NCBI GenBank assembly: GCA_018266845.1
Contig: JAFDZO010000004.1
Coordinates: 116,715 to 180,714, forward strand
DNA: 64,000 nucleotides
Reading direction: 5' to 3'
From: Bacteroidota bacterium
GTDB lineage: Bacteria; Bacteroidota; Ignavibacteria; Tepidaquicellales; Tepidaquicellaceae
The position numbers and the translations under genes were made by a program. The notes under the pieces were generated by a model. It ran no database searches. It was not told where the DNA came from and was given only the letters and a program-made list of their open reading frames with translations. The number at the start of each line of letters is the position of its first letter. Position 1 is the first letter of the stretch. Below are positions 37,634 through 46,785 of this stretch, piece by piece.

Positions 37634-40432
37634 ATGACCAGTAAAAAAAATAACTTTTTTTTATTTGCTGCGATTTCATTTTTAATAATAGCATTTGGTT
37701 ATCTCTTTGTAAATTTTAAAGCTCAGTCAGGTAAAATTTCCAATGAACCGTGTATAGAAAACGAATCCGGTCGCCCCGGTATGGAAGAAGCTTTTTTTTC
37801 AGAATGGCATTATCCTCATCCAGCCTATCTAGAAAAAGATATGATGAAAAAAATGTGGGATGAAGTTTTAAGCTTGCCGCGGGAATCTTCAGACAGCGCT
37901 TCGACACAGTGGACGGCGATAGGTCCGTACGGAAATGATGTAAACGGACACACTAATGTAAAATTTTCCGGAAGAGTGAGAGATGTATACGTTGATACTA
38001 CGGGAAAAGTAATGGTAGCTGCAGCAACGGGCGGATTATGGAGCTTAAAAGCCAGCACTCTGACTCCGCTTAGTGAGGAAGTTACGTCTTTGTCTACGGG
38101 TGCGTTTGATGTAATGCCGGGCAATTCTGATTATATTTTACTTGGAACAGGCGAACCGTACAAAAGAGGAGGGACTGGCTTATGGCGCACTCAAAACGGA
38201 GGTGCTAATTGGGATAGAATAGCTATGGCGGGAACTTATCCTTCTGCATTTTACAGAGTAGAATTTGCTACTCAAAATGTTGTTCATGCGGCAACCGGAA
38301 GCGGATACTACCGCTCGGATAATGCGGGATTGAATTGGACAAAATATCTTAACGGGGAAATTACTGATGTAGCAGTCAATCCACAAAATACGAATATTGT
38401 TTACTGTGGATTCTGGGATAACGGCTCAGGACTTGGAGGTGTTTATAAATCCACAAACGGAGGTGACAACTGGACTCGATTTAGCGCATTACCGTCAAGT
38501 AATGTTGGAAGAGTTTATATTTCAATATGCAAAGATTTTCCTGATAATGTTTACGCGATGCTTACAACAGATGATAATAACTCATACCTTGGCTTGTATC
38601 GCACAACAAATAACGGCGTAAACTGGAGCTCTGCAGGACCTTCATCGGGTGATATTATGGACGGAATTTCTTGGTATCTTGGCTCGCTTGGTGTATGTCC
38701 CACTGACCCTTCAATTGTACTTGCAGGCGGCATTTGGTTGTGGAGAACAACTAACTCAGGTCAGAACTGGACCAAGATAGATGACAATGCTAACATAAAC
38801 ATACACGCTGACCAGCATGCAGTTGCATGGAGCAAAGACGGGACGACTGCTTACATTGGACACGACGGAGGTGTTACGGTTTCGACTGACCAGGGCGCAA
38901 CTTTTAACACTATGAATAATATTTTTCCAATCACTCAATATTATAATTTTGATATAGGTGTTACTAATCCGAGTGTTATTTTCGGAGGATGTCAAGATAA
39001 CGGAATAACAGGAACGACAGACGGCGGGGTAACATGGAGGTATATTTATCCCGGGGCGGGGGATGGTTCGTGTGTTGCTATTGACCCTGTTAATTCTTCG
39101 ATGATGTATGGAATTTTAGGGTATTTCACAGGCAATTGGGCTTACAGAAGAATGCGAACAACAAACGTAGGGAACTCTTGGGATTTTATAAACACTGGCT
39201 TGCCCGCTTCAAGCGAAGATTTTCCAAAAATCCGCACCGATGGCAGCCGTACAGGATATGTTTATGCAAATATTTTAACTCATATATATAACTCAACCGA
39301 TAACGGAAGCAGTTGGACAGCTTTAAACGGAACTGCATTTGCTCATAATGTTCTAAATTTTTCCGTAAAAAGTTATAACGATACATCTTATGTTTATTCC
39401 TCTCTTAATTCAAGTACCGGACAGCGGTTAATGATGCAGGCAGGAAGTGATGCAGCTGTTGAATGTTCAGGGGAGCTTCCCAATAGTCTTTCGATAAGAA
39501 GCATAGCATTGCACCCGACAAATTCAAGTATTGCTTATGTAGTTTTAAATGGTCTTTCTGCAGGGAATAAAATTTTTAAAACAACAAACAGGGGAACGAA
39601 CTGGCTAAATATATCAGGGGATATGCCGAACGTTCCGGTTGCCGGAGTGGTACCTTACGATGAGAATGACAGTATTTTATATGCCGGCACGGAGCTTGGC
39701 TGCTATAAATCAACTAACGGCGGGGTAAACTGGATAAGGTGGAATACGGGTATGCCGGAAGCAAACATAGTTACCGAAATAAAATCCTTCAGATCAGTCT
39801 CAAACGAATTTCATGTTATAGTTTCTACTCACGGACGAGGCTTTTGGGTGAGGTCTGAACAGATACCACTTCCCGTAGAGCTTGCTTCATTTACTGCTTC
39901 AATAAATGAGAGAAATGTTACTCTCAATTGGAGTACGTCGCAGGAACTTAACAACAAAGGATTTGAAATTGAACGTAAAGCTATGAACGGTGCGTGGTAC
40001 AAAATAGGATTTGCCGAAGGATATGGAACTTCAAATCTTTCCCATAATTATTCATTCACGGATAATGGATTAAATACAGGAAGATATTCATACAGATTAA
40101 AGCAGATAGATTACAACGGCAATTATAAATATTATGGTTTGCATAACGAAGTTGTGATTGGCGTTCCGAATAAATTTGCTCTGATGCAGAATTACCCGAA
40201 CCCGTTTAATCCGAGCACAGTTGTCAGTTTTCAGCTACCGATTACCGGATTTGTATCGTTGAAAGTATATGATATAAGCGGAAGGGAAGTTTCTTCATTA
40301 GTAAATGAGATGAAAGAGGCGGGATATTACTCGGTTAATTTCAATGCGGCGGGTATTTCCTCGGGCACATATTTTTATAAGCTGACTACAGATAAGTTCA
40401 GCGATGTGAAGAAGATGGTGGTAGTAAAGTAG
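37634..40432 (+). CDS. T9SS cargo: BNR/sialidase-like propeller protein
   Basis: A 932-aa exported protein. The N-terminus has a hydrophobic segment (FFLFAAISFLIIAFGYLFV) that acts as signal or anchor, then a polar spacer. Residues about 90-750 carry many Asp-box-like repeats: TQNGGANWDRI, STNGGDNWTRF, TTNNGVNWSS, TTNSGQNWTKI, STNGGVNWIRW, plus HDGGVTVSTDQG, typical of VPS10/xyloglucanase-like propellers made of two seven-bladed units. The C-terminus repeats the LPVELASFTAS module and the sorting domain (NYPNPFNPST ... KKMVVVK). Catalytic residues for a glycosidase are not obvious, so a binding role is equally likely. A terminator follows. Confidence 0.87.
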   Translation: MTSKKNNFFLFAAISFLIIAFGYLFVNFKAQSGKISNEPCIENESGRPGMEEAFFSEWHYPHPAYLEKDMMKKMWDEVLSLPRESSDSASTQWTAIGPYGNDVNGHTNVKFSGRVRDVYVDTTGKVMVAAATGGLWSLKASTLTPLSEEVTSLSTGAFDVMPGNSDYILLGTGEPYKRGGTGLWRTQNGGANWDRIAMAGTYPSAFYRVEFATQNVVHAATGSGYYRSDNAGLNWTKYLNGEITDVAVNPQNTNIVYCGFWDNGSGLGGVYKSTNGGDNWTRFSALPSSNVGRVYISICKDFPDNVYAMLTTDDNNSYLGLYRTTNNGVNWSSAGPSSGDIMDGISWYLGSLGVCPTDPSIVLAGGIWLWRTTNSGQNWTKIDDNANINIHADQHAVAWSKDGTTAYIGHDGGVTVSTDQGATFNTMNNIFPITQYYNFDIGVTNPSVIFGGCQDNGITGTTDGGVTWRYIYPGAGDGSCVAIDPVNSSMMYGILGYFTGNWAYRRMRTTNVGNSWDFINTGLPASSEDFPKIRTDGSRTGYVYANILTHIYNSTDNGSSWTALNGTAFAHNVLNFSVKSYNDTSYVYSSLNSSTGQRLMMQAGSDAAVECSGELPNSLSIRSIALHPTNSSIAYVVLNGLSAGNKIFKTTNRGTNWLNISGDMPNVPVAGVVPYDENDSILYAGTELGCYKSTNGGVNWIRWNTGMPEANIVTEIKSFRSVSNEFHVIVSTHGRGFWVRSEQIPLPVELASFTASINERNVTLNWSTSQELNNKGFEIERKAMNGAWYKIGFAEGYGTSNLSHNYSFTDNGLNTGRYSYRLKQIDYNGNYKYYGLHNEVVIGVPNKFALMQNYPNPFNPSTVVSFQLPITGFVSLKVYDISGREVSSLVNEMKEAGYYSVNFNAAGISSGTYFYKLTTDKFSDVKKMVVVK

Positions 40433-40450
40433 TAGTCAGTTGTAAGTTTT

Positions 40451-40488
40451 AATCCGGCAGTATTAATTTACTGCCGGATTTTTTTTTG
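40451..40488 (+). terminator. Rho-independent terminator after the BNR cargo gene
   Basis: AATCCGGCAGTA (40451-40462) and TACTGCCGGATT (40469-40480) form a 12-bp stem, followed by eight or more T. Confidence 0.9.
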
Positions 40489-40550
40489 CGATAAACAGTT
40501 GAAAGACCTGAAGGGAAACTTCTTATCTTGTTATTTGTTAAAGGGTGCCC

Positions 40551-41999
40551 TTATATCAGCTTTTTCATTTTATCGAGAATATACTGCTTATGGTAGTATC
40601 TTCTTCCGCCGCGGGCTTCATTATAGATAATGCCCTCTAACTTAACTCCCTTTTCTTCGCAATTAATTATTTCGAGAAAATACTTCAGCGAATCTGATAC
40701 AAGCCCGGCAACAACATCGGGAATTTCCTTTCGGTCCCGGCAAAACTGTCTGATAGCGCTTAGCGAAGAATACGCGCTTTCGTAAGCCATCAGCTCTATG
40801 TAATTCATCAGATAGTAATATCTGACATTTATTTTTTCGGTAAGCTCTGTTATTTTCAGCTTGTTCAGATACTTTAGTGATTCGTCAAAATTATTTTTTT
40901 TGAAAGATAAAATACCTTTGCCGAGTAAAATTTCATTTTCTCTTTGGTCTTCTGGAAGAAACCTGCCATATTCATTTACAAAATTCTCCGCCCAGTCGTA
41001 TTCTTTTAGTATAACGGCTGTGGTGAAAAAATCCCTGTAAACTCCTCTTCCCAAAACTTTCACTTCGAGCGGGAAAATATTAAAGCTGCATAATAATTTG
41101 ATAAACCGAAAAATTTCCCCGTAAAATTCTTTGTTTTTAGGCACTAATTTTGTAACTATTATTTGATTCATTCTCAATATAAAGTGCAGCTTTTCAAAAC
41201 CTGTTACTAATTTTATTGCTGAAAGAAATTCGGCTTTCAGTTTAATGTATTCTTTTTCACTAATATCGTTGACAGTATAGTAGTAAAGGTAATACTGTAT
41301 TTTTATTAAAGGAGCGGCAGATAGTTTTCTTTCACCGGCGTATTCCAAAATTTTTTTTATGTCAATTGCCTGAAGCGTTTTATCCGTGAAAGTATCCGCT
41401 TTCTCATGTGAAAAAATTTTATCTATGGCATCTATCATCGAAAGATAATAAAGCTCTTTTAAGAATGCCATTATCAGGGTTTCGGATAAAGCTTTTCTCG
41501 TAATGAAATGCTCATCCGCTGCATTCCGGTCTAAGATTCCGATATTTGAGTGTAAAACCAGATACAATTCCTTTTCATAGTGAAGGTTGTCCAATGAAAA
41601 AAGGGAGTTTTTGTTTTCATTAATACATTTATTAATGTGCTTGCTTGAAAGGTCAAAGAGCGTTAAAGATGCCAGCCCGTCTCCGATATATCTGTTAAGG
41701 TTTTTTTCGTCTTTGGAAAATTCTTCGTATCCCGTGAATTTTTTCAAAAGATTTCCCAGCTCGGAATAAAGATTTTTTATTGTTTGCCTGCTAAATGTTT
41801 TCCCGGGATAGAGAACTTTAAACACTGCCTCGTCATCCGGCATTGAAGAAAAATCTGGAGAATGTTTTACAATTATTTCAAACAAGTGTGAAATAACTTT
41901 ACGTGAGTTAAAGTAGGGAGAGGCGAGAAAATCCCTGAATTTTCTTGTCTGTTTTTTATCAAGCTTTGAAAGAATTTTTTGATTTTGTGATGAAATCAT
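40551..41999 (-). CDS. Uncharacterised helical protein, family member A2
   Basis: A 482-aa family member, closest to A1 and A4. The N-terminal block reads KKQTRKFRDFLASPYFNSRK, followed by VFKVLYPGKTFSRQTIKNLYSELGNLL. The middle holds YDWAENFVNEYGRFLPEDQREN and the TPR-like pair GILSFKKNNFDESLKYLNKL; then RYYYLMNYIELMAYESAYSSL, and the C-terminal helix KQYILDKMKKL. It has no export signal. It is divergent from the second delta-60 cargo gene, with 160 bp between the two likely starts, and shares the cargo-side promoter motif with the A1 locus. Confidence 0.8.
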   Translation of the reverse strand: MISSQNQKILSKLDKKQTRKFRDFLASPYFNSRKVISHLFEIIVKHSPDFSSMPDDEAVFKVLYPGKTFSRQTIKNLYSELGNLLKKFTGYEEFSKDEKNLNRYIGDGLASLTLFDLSSKHINKCINENKNSLFSLDNLHYEKELYLVLHSNIGILDRNAADEHFITRKALSETLIMAFLKELYYLSMIDAIDKIFSHEKADTFTDKTLQAIDIKKILEYAGERKLSAAPLIKIQYYLYYYTVNDISEKEYIKLKAEFLSAIKLVTGFEKLHFILRMNQIIVTKLVPKNKEFYGEIFRFIKLLCSFNIFPLEVKVLGRGVYRDFFTTAVILKEYDWAENFVNEYGRFLPEDQRENEILLGKGILSFKKNNFDESLKYLNKLKITELTEKINVRYYYLMNYIELMAYESAYSSLSAIRQFCRDRKEIPDVVAGLVSDSLKYFLEIINCEEKGVKLEGIIYNEARGGRRYYHKQYILDKMKKLI

Positions 42000-42080
42000 A
42001 CCGGTATTTTGGGTAAAATAAAATATTGTTTATTTTGTAAATAATCTAATCAAAAAGATTTTGTGGCGGTATTTTCTAAA

Positions 42081-42120
42081 AATTTCTTTTTGATTGAAAA
42101 CTTAACTGTAAATATTTTTG
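42081..42120 (+). promoter_or_regulatory. Promoter of the second delta-60 cargo gene (shared class)
   Basis: AATTTCTTTTTG (42081-42092), a 20-nt spacer, then TATTTTTG (42113-42120), a full match to the TTTG/TAnnTTTG pattern. The start of transcription would fall near 42126, so the TTG at 42118 cannot be the translation start. Confidence 0.7.
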
Positions 42121-42159
42121 AATAAAGAATTTCCGTTTTTAAAAAAAACTCTTCTCTAT

Positions 42160-44826
42160 ATGAAAAAATTACTTATTTGCGTTTATTTTACTTTCCTGCT
42201 TGGCAGCGCGCTTGCGCAAACTCCAAATACAGATATGTGGATACCAAACTCAAATGTATCTGCAATTACTGTTGATGGAAACTACACTTATATAGGCGGC
42301 TACTTTACCGCTGTAGGACAAAATACCGGAGGCGGTGTAAAACTTACCGGCACCGACTCTAAGTTTGCAAGTAATTTCCCGATTGTAAGCGGAAATATTT
42401 TTGCCTGCGCCCCTGACGGCTCAGGCGGCTGGTATATTGGAGGAGTGTTTAATATTGTCGGTTCACAAAGCAGAAACAACATTGCAAGAATAAATTCTGA
42501 CGGCACTGTTAATGCATGGAATCCGAATGCTGATAACATAATTCGTATCATAATAGTAAACGGAAGCGATGTTTATGCAGGAGGTGATTTTACGTCAATC
42601 GGCGGACAGACAAGGAACAGAATTGCAAAATTAAACAATACTGACGGAAGCGCAGATGCAAGCTGGAATCCGAACCCGAACAATACCGTTACTTCAATAG
42701 CAATAAGCGGAAGTGATGTATATGCGGGGGGAACCTTTACATCAATCGGCGGCCAGACGAGGAACAGAATTGCGAAGTTAAACAATACAGACGGAAGCGC
42801 AGATGCAAGCTGGAATGCAAACGCAAACAACTTTATTAATTTTATAGCGTTAAGCGGCAGCGATGTATATGCCGGAGGAAACTTTACAACAATCGGCGGC
42901 CAGACAAGGAACAGAATTGCGAAGTTAAATAATACTAACGGCAATGCAGACGCAAGCTGGAATGCAAACGCTAACTCCAGTGTGAACTTTATAGCGGTAA
43001 GCGGAAGTGATGTATATGCCGGAGGAAACTTTACAACAATCGGCGGTCAGGCAAGGAACAGAATTGCGAAGTTAAATAATACAAATGGCAATGCAGATGC
43101 TAGCTGGAATCCTAGTGCCAACTCACAGGTACGTACCATAGCAATAAGCGGAGGCGATGTATATGCGGGAGGCGATTTTACAACAATCGGCGGACAGGCG
43201 AGGAACCAAATTGCAAAGCTAAATAATATAAACGGCAGTGCAGATGCAGGGTGGGACCCAAATGCAGGTTCTATAGTTACCTGCATTGCTATAAACGGCA
43301 ACGATATTTATGCCGGGGGCGGTTTCATTACATTCGGCGCTAAAACAAGAAATTACATAGCAAGATTAGATAATACCAGCGGAAGGCTTGATACTAATTG
43401 GAATCCAAATGCAGACGGCGTTGTATATTCGATAGTTGTGAACGGAGGCGATGTATATGCGGGAGGAGGTTTTACTACCATAGGGGGACAGACAAGAAAT
43501 CATATAGCAAAGCTAAATAACACAGACGGAAGCGCAGATTTAAGCTGGGATGCTAATTCAAATAGCACAATATTTACTTTAGCAGTGAGCGGAAGCGATG
43601 TGTACGCAGGGGGAAACTTTACAACAATCGGCGGACAGACACGGAATAACATTGCAAAACTTAATAACACTAACGGGAATGCAGACGGAAGCTGGAATCC
43701 GAATGCAGATAACACAGTTCTTAAAATTGTTCTAAGCGGAAGTGACGTATATGCAGGAGGGTCATTTAGTTCCATAGGCGGGCAGACTAGAAACTATGCC
43801 GCAAAACTAAACAATACAAATGGCAATGCTGATGCAGGCTGGAATGCAAACAGTGATGGCATAGTAACCACTTTAGCTGTGAGCGGCAGTGATTTATATT
43901 TTGGGGGTGAGTTTACTTTAATCGGCGGTCAGACAAGAAACAGAATAGCAAAGTTAAACAATACTGACGGCAATGCAAATATAAGCTGGAATCCGAATTG
44001 CGATGGTGTATTAAATGGTATAACAATCAGCGGCAGCGATATATATGCGGGGGGGAGCTACACCTCTATAGGCGGGCAGGTGAGGAATAATATGGCAAGA
44101 TTAAACAATACTGACGGCAGCGCTGATGCAAGCTGGAGTCTGAATGCAAGCAGTAGTATTAATGTAATAGCTGTAAGCGGCAGCGACATTTATTTGGGAG
44201 GAGCGTTCAGAACAATAAACAATGTCCCTTCGCCTTACTTTTGTATCGTAACACCAAGAATTTTACCTGTAGAGCTTTCATCATTTACAGCTTCTACAGA
44301 TAAACAGAATGTAACTCTTAATTGGAGCACAGCGCACGAGCAAAACAATAAGGGATTTGAGATAGAGAGAAAATCGCTGAAAGATGGATGGAAGAGAGTA
44401 GGATTTATAGAGGGAAAAGGGACAAGCAGTTTTCCGCAAAATTATTCATTCACTGAACGAGGATTAAATTCGGGTTCATATCAATACAGGTTAAAGCAGG
44501 TAGATTACAATGGTAATTTTGAGTATAACGAGCTGACAAGCGAGGTCATCATAGTTGCGCCGGGCAAATTCTCTCTGGCTCAAAATTACCCGAACCCGTT
44601 TAATCCTGCAACAGTTATCAGTTTTCAGTTGCCTGTTGCCGGGTTTGTATCGTTGAAAGTTTATGATATAAGCGGAAGGGAAGTATCATCATTGGTTAAT
44701 GAAGTAAAAGAAGCGGGATATTATAGTGTATCGTTTGATGCAAAGAATTTATCAAGCGGAACATACATCTACAAACTAAGCACGGATAAATTTTCTGATG
44801 TAAAGAAGATGGTAGTTGTGAAGTAA
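42160..44826 (+). CDS. T9SS cargo: delta-60-type propeller, 14 repeats, with 147-bp DNA units
   Basis: A paralog of the gene at 34722, 888 aa from the ATG at 42160 (signal peptide KKLLICVYFTFLLGSALAQ). The frame extends to a TTG at 42118, but that lies inside the promoter. Fourteen repeats with the core GSDVYAGGNFTTIGGQTRNRIAKLNNT are followed by the LPVELSSFTAS module and the sorting domain (NYPNPFNPAT ... KKMVVVK). The repeats are far more alike in DNA than in the paralog: consecutive copies of ATCGGCGG at 42598, 42745, 42892, 43039 and 43186 are exactly 147 bp apart, which points to recent tandem duplication or gene conversion. Ligand unknown. Confidence 0.88.
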   Translation: MKKLLICVYFTFLLGSALAQTPNTDMWIPNSNVSAITVDGNYTYIGGYFTAVGQNTGGGVKLTGTDSKFASNFPIVSGNIFACAPDGSGGWYIGGVFNIVGSQSRNNIARINSDGTVNAWNPNADNIIRIIIVNGSDVYAGGDFTSIGGQTRNRIAKLNNTDGSADASWNPNPNNTVTSIAISGSDVYAGGTFTSIGGQTRNRIAKLNNTDGSADASWNANANNFINFIALSGSDVYAGGNFTTIGGQTRNRIAKLNNTNGNADASWNANANSSVNFIAVSGSDVYAGGNFTTIGGQARNRIAKLNNTNGNADASWNPSANSQVRTIAISGGDVYAGGDFTTIGGQARNQIAKLNNINGSADAGWDPNAGSIVTCIAINGNDIYAGGGFITFGAKTRNYIARLDNTSGRLDTNWNPNADGVVYSIVVNGGDVYAGGGFTTIGGQTRNHIAKLNNTDGSADLSWDANSNSTIFTLAVSGSDVYAGGNFTTIGGQTRNNIAKLNNTNGNADGSWNPNADNTVLKIVLSGSDVYAGGSFSSIGGQTRNYAAKLNNTNGNADAGWNANSDGIVTTLAVSGSDLYFGGEFTLIGGQTRNRIAKLNNTDGNANISWNPNCDGVLNGITISGSDIYAGGSYTSIGGQVRNNMARLNNTDGSADASWSLNASSSINVIAVSGSDIYLGGAFRTINNVPSPYFCIVTPRILPVELSSFTASTDKQNVTLNWSTAHEQNNKGFEIERKSLKDGWKRVGFIEGKGTSSFPQNYSFTERGLNSGSYQYRLKQVDYNGNFEYNELTSEVIIVAPGKFSLAQNYPNPFNPATVISFQLPVAGFVSLKVYDISGREVSSLVNEVKEAGYYSVSFDAKNLSSGTYIYKLSTDKFSDVKKMVVVK
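42598..43333 (+). repeat. Tandem 147-bp coding repeats
   Basis: At least five units of 147 bp (49 codons) run in register from 42598; a second in-register run has landmarks at 43480, 43627 and 43774. Neighbouring units share long identical stretches, for example around AGGAACAGAATTGCGAAGTT. Confidence 0.85.
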
Positions 44827-44925
44827 AAAGTTTATAAGGTTGTAAGGTTTATAAAGGTTGGAAAGTTTGAAAGCTTGAAAAAATTATATTGTTTGAAAAG
44901 TTGATATAGAAAAAATAAGTAATAG

Positions 44926-44951
44926 AAAACGGGTCTTACGACCCGTTTTTT
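44926..44951. terminator. Bidirectional terminator between cargo gene and A3
   Basis: AAAACGGGTC (44926-44935), a TTAC loop and GACCCGTTTT (44940-44949), with T on the right and A on the left. It overlaps the last codon of A3. Confidence 0.85.
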
Positions 44952-46413
44952 ATAGCAGTTCTTCTAATCTGGAAACCAGCCAGAAATTTTTTGAGTCCTT
45001 TAAAAAATTTTCAATCTCATAGTGCAAATCTTTTTTTTCCTTTTTAGTAACTGGAAGCATATTTGCTTTTATTAAAAGTTTCATGCCCGCAATAAATTTT
45101 TTCCCGTCAGCCAGGTAACTTGCAGAAACCTTTTTATTGTCTTTGAGATAATGTGAAAAAGCATCTAAAGAATAATTTAAGCTTTCAAAGTATGCGCCTG
45201 ATGTTTTTGAAAGCTCATAGTAATTTTTTAGCAGCATAAGTTTCATATCATACGTAAAAACTTCACTTTCAAATTTGAAAAGAGAAATGAAATCAATTGA
45301 TTTGAGATAATCCGCTTTGTAATGATACAGGAATGCGTATGAGTAAAGGCGCATATTTTCTTTTATCTCCGGGTCTAGTTTTTCAAGATATTCTTCAATA
45401 AATTTTTCTGACCATTCTATCTCTCCGGCATAAAGTCCCGACAGCATAAAAACTTTATATGGAAAGGGTCGGATATATTTCAGAGAACCTGATGAAAATA
45501 ATCGTTCCCGAATTGCAAACTTAACAAATTCAAATTTTACTAATATGTGTTCTTTACCGGTGTTTCTTGAATAGTGGTTTAGTATATATGTGAAGTAATG
45601 CATCTTTGTAGTGAGGTCTAATGAATCAAACACATCATAGTACAATTCATTAAGTTTCAGATACATATTCTCGAAATTTTTATTCTCCAGTATTGAGGAT
45701 ATTAAAACTATATCCAGCTTAATTTTTTTATAGTTGGGATAGTCGAGGCGCAGATTTTGAAGGAATACATCGAGATTTATATTATTCAAAAGAAGCGAAA
45801 GCTGTTCGGTTTTTCTTTGGATATTATAATTCACGGCATTTACACTCAGGCTGTTCAGCATATCTAAAAAGAAGCTGAAGAGGAAAGAAAGCAAAATTTC
45901 ACTCTGGCTTTCTATCTCTCCGTAAATTTCATTATTCTTATGCGTAAGATGTTTGAAATTAATGCTAAAACTTTTGAGTAAAATGAGCTGAAGTTTTTTT
46001 GTATATGAAACACTGGCGCTTTCTTCTTCTTCAAAAACTTCCTCTACTCTTTTTTCACCAAGCTCATGCAGCCCTCTCGAATAATATCCCTGAATTTGTA
46101 AATACTTTGAGTAGAAATTTTTCGAACGCACTGAGCTTATCGTTACATATTCATCAAGCGCTTTGCTGAAATCAGAATTTATTGCGCGCAGAATTTTAGA
46201 TTGTTTTCCGTCCTTGTCGTCCAATTTACCGAAATACTTTTTTAGCAGCTTTTCTTTTCCGATTTCAAATTCAGGATGTTGTTTTATAATGCAGTCAAAA
46301 TATTTTGTAAGGTCTCTGCCCGTGCTGAAGTAAGGGGAAATGAGAAACTTTTTGAAGTTTTTTATATCCGCTTTATCAAAAGTTTTAAGAATGGAAACAA
46401 TTTTTTCGTTCAA
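44950..46413 (-). CDS. Uncharacterised helical protein, family member A3
   Basis: A 487-aa family member of the more divergent branch. It keeps the N-terminal block KADIKNFKKFLISPYFSTGRD, the KYFGKLDDKDGKQSKILRAINSDFSKAL segment, the middle IEWSEKFIEEYLEKLDPEIKENM and the terminal NFWLVSRLEELL. The start is TTG at 46413; no ATG is near in frame. It is divergent from the small ribbon-helix-helix-like gene and the cargo gene at 46782. Like the others it has no signal peptide, so it must act in the cytoplasm, not with the secreted partner on the surface. Confidence 0.78.
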   Translation of the reverse strand: MNEKIVSILKTFDKADIKNFKKFLISPYFSTGRDLTKYFDCIIKQHPEFEIGKEKLLKKYFGKLDDKDGKQSKILRAINSDFSKALDEYVTISSVRSKNFYSKYLQIQGYYSRGLHELGEKRVEEVFEEEESASVSYTKKLQLILLKSFSINFKHLTHKNNEIYGEIESQSEILLSFLFSFFLDMLNSLSVNAVNYNIQRKTEQLSLLLNNINLDVFLQNLRLDYPNYKKIKLDIVLISSILENKNFENMYLKLNELYYDVFDSLDLTTKMHYFTYILNHYSRNTGKEHILVKFEFVKFAIRERLFSSGSLKYIRPFPYKVFMLSGLYAGEIEWSEKFIEEYLEKLDPEIKENMRLYSYAFLYHYKADYLKSIDFISLFKFESEVFTYDMKLMLLKNYYELSKTSGAYFESLNYSLDAFSHYLKDNKKVSASYLADGKKFIAGMKLLIKANMLPVTKKEKKDLHYEIENFLKDSKNFWLVSRLEELL

Positions 46414-46520
46414 AATTAAGTTTTTTTGTTGTGCGAAAAATTATCTATAAATTATGATAAAAACAATTTATTAAGCTCTGGCAATGGCTGAAAAATGGAA
46501 AAAACCCGTGCTTTTTGAAA

Positions 46521-46560
46521 AAATTCTCTTTGCAATAAAAACACAATAAATATTATTTTA
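46521..46560 (+). promoter_or_regulatory. Degenerate copy of the shared cargo promoter
   Basis: AAATTCTCTTTG (46521-46532) matches AATTTCTTTTTG at 10 of 12 positions; TATTTTA follows at 46554-46560 after 21 nt. It would start a transcript just before the GTGCAC repeats. Confidence 0.4.
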
Positions 46561-46576
46561 TGTTTGTTTTTTAAAC

Positions 46577-46604
46577 GTGCACTTTTAGTGCACAAAGAGT
46601 GCGC
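46577..46604 (+). promoter_or_regulatory. Three GTGCAC-type repeats at 11-bp spacing (candidate operator)
   Basis: GTGCAC at 46577, GTGCAC at 46588 and GTGCGC at 46599, each exactly 11 bp from the next. GTGCAC is itself palindromic. The array ends 10 bp before the ATG of the small DNA-binding-like protein, as an autoregulatory operator would. Confidence 0.55.
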
Positions 46605-46614
46605 AAAACTATTT

Positions 46615-46785
46615 ATGAAAAAAGAAATCAAAGTTCCCAGAGGCTACAGGCTATTCCCCAGAACACAAAAATTGATTTTAAAAATTCAAAAGATTTTAAA
46701 TTCAGATGCGGATAAAGCTATTTCTTCAGCATGTGAAAATTATTTAAATGAATTCGCGAAAACAAAAAACCTAAAAACTAAATGA
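46615..46785 (+). CDS. Small ribbon-helix-helix-like protein
   Basis: A 56-aa basic protein. The layout is a short strand (KKEIKVPRGYRLFP), a helix (RTQKLILKIQKIL), a turn (NSDAD) and a second helix (KAISSACENYLNEFAKT), which fits the ribbon-helix-helix fold of small homodimeric repressors; this is a fold guess, not a family match. I prefer ATG 46615; the frame reaches back to 46564 through the repeat array. Its stop overlaps the start of the cargo gene (ATGA), so the two are translationally coupled, and three GTGCAC-type repeats lie just upstream. It probably regulates its own operon and perhaps the divergent A3 gene. Confidence 0.55.
   Translation: MKKEIKVPRGYRLFPRTQKLILKIQKILNSDADKAISSACENYLNEFAKTKNLKTK

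Noticed and set aside
42598..43333. 147-bp periodicity as a chromatin or origin signal
   Set aside because: It is fully explained by 49-codon protein repeats inside an open reading frame.
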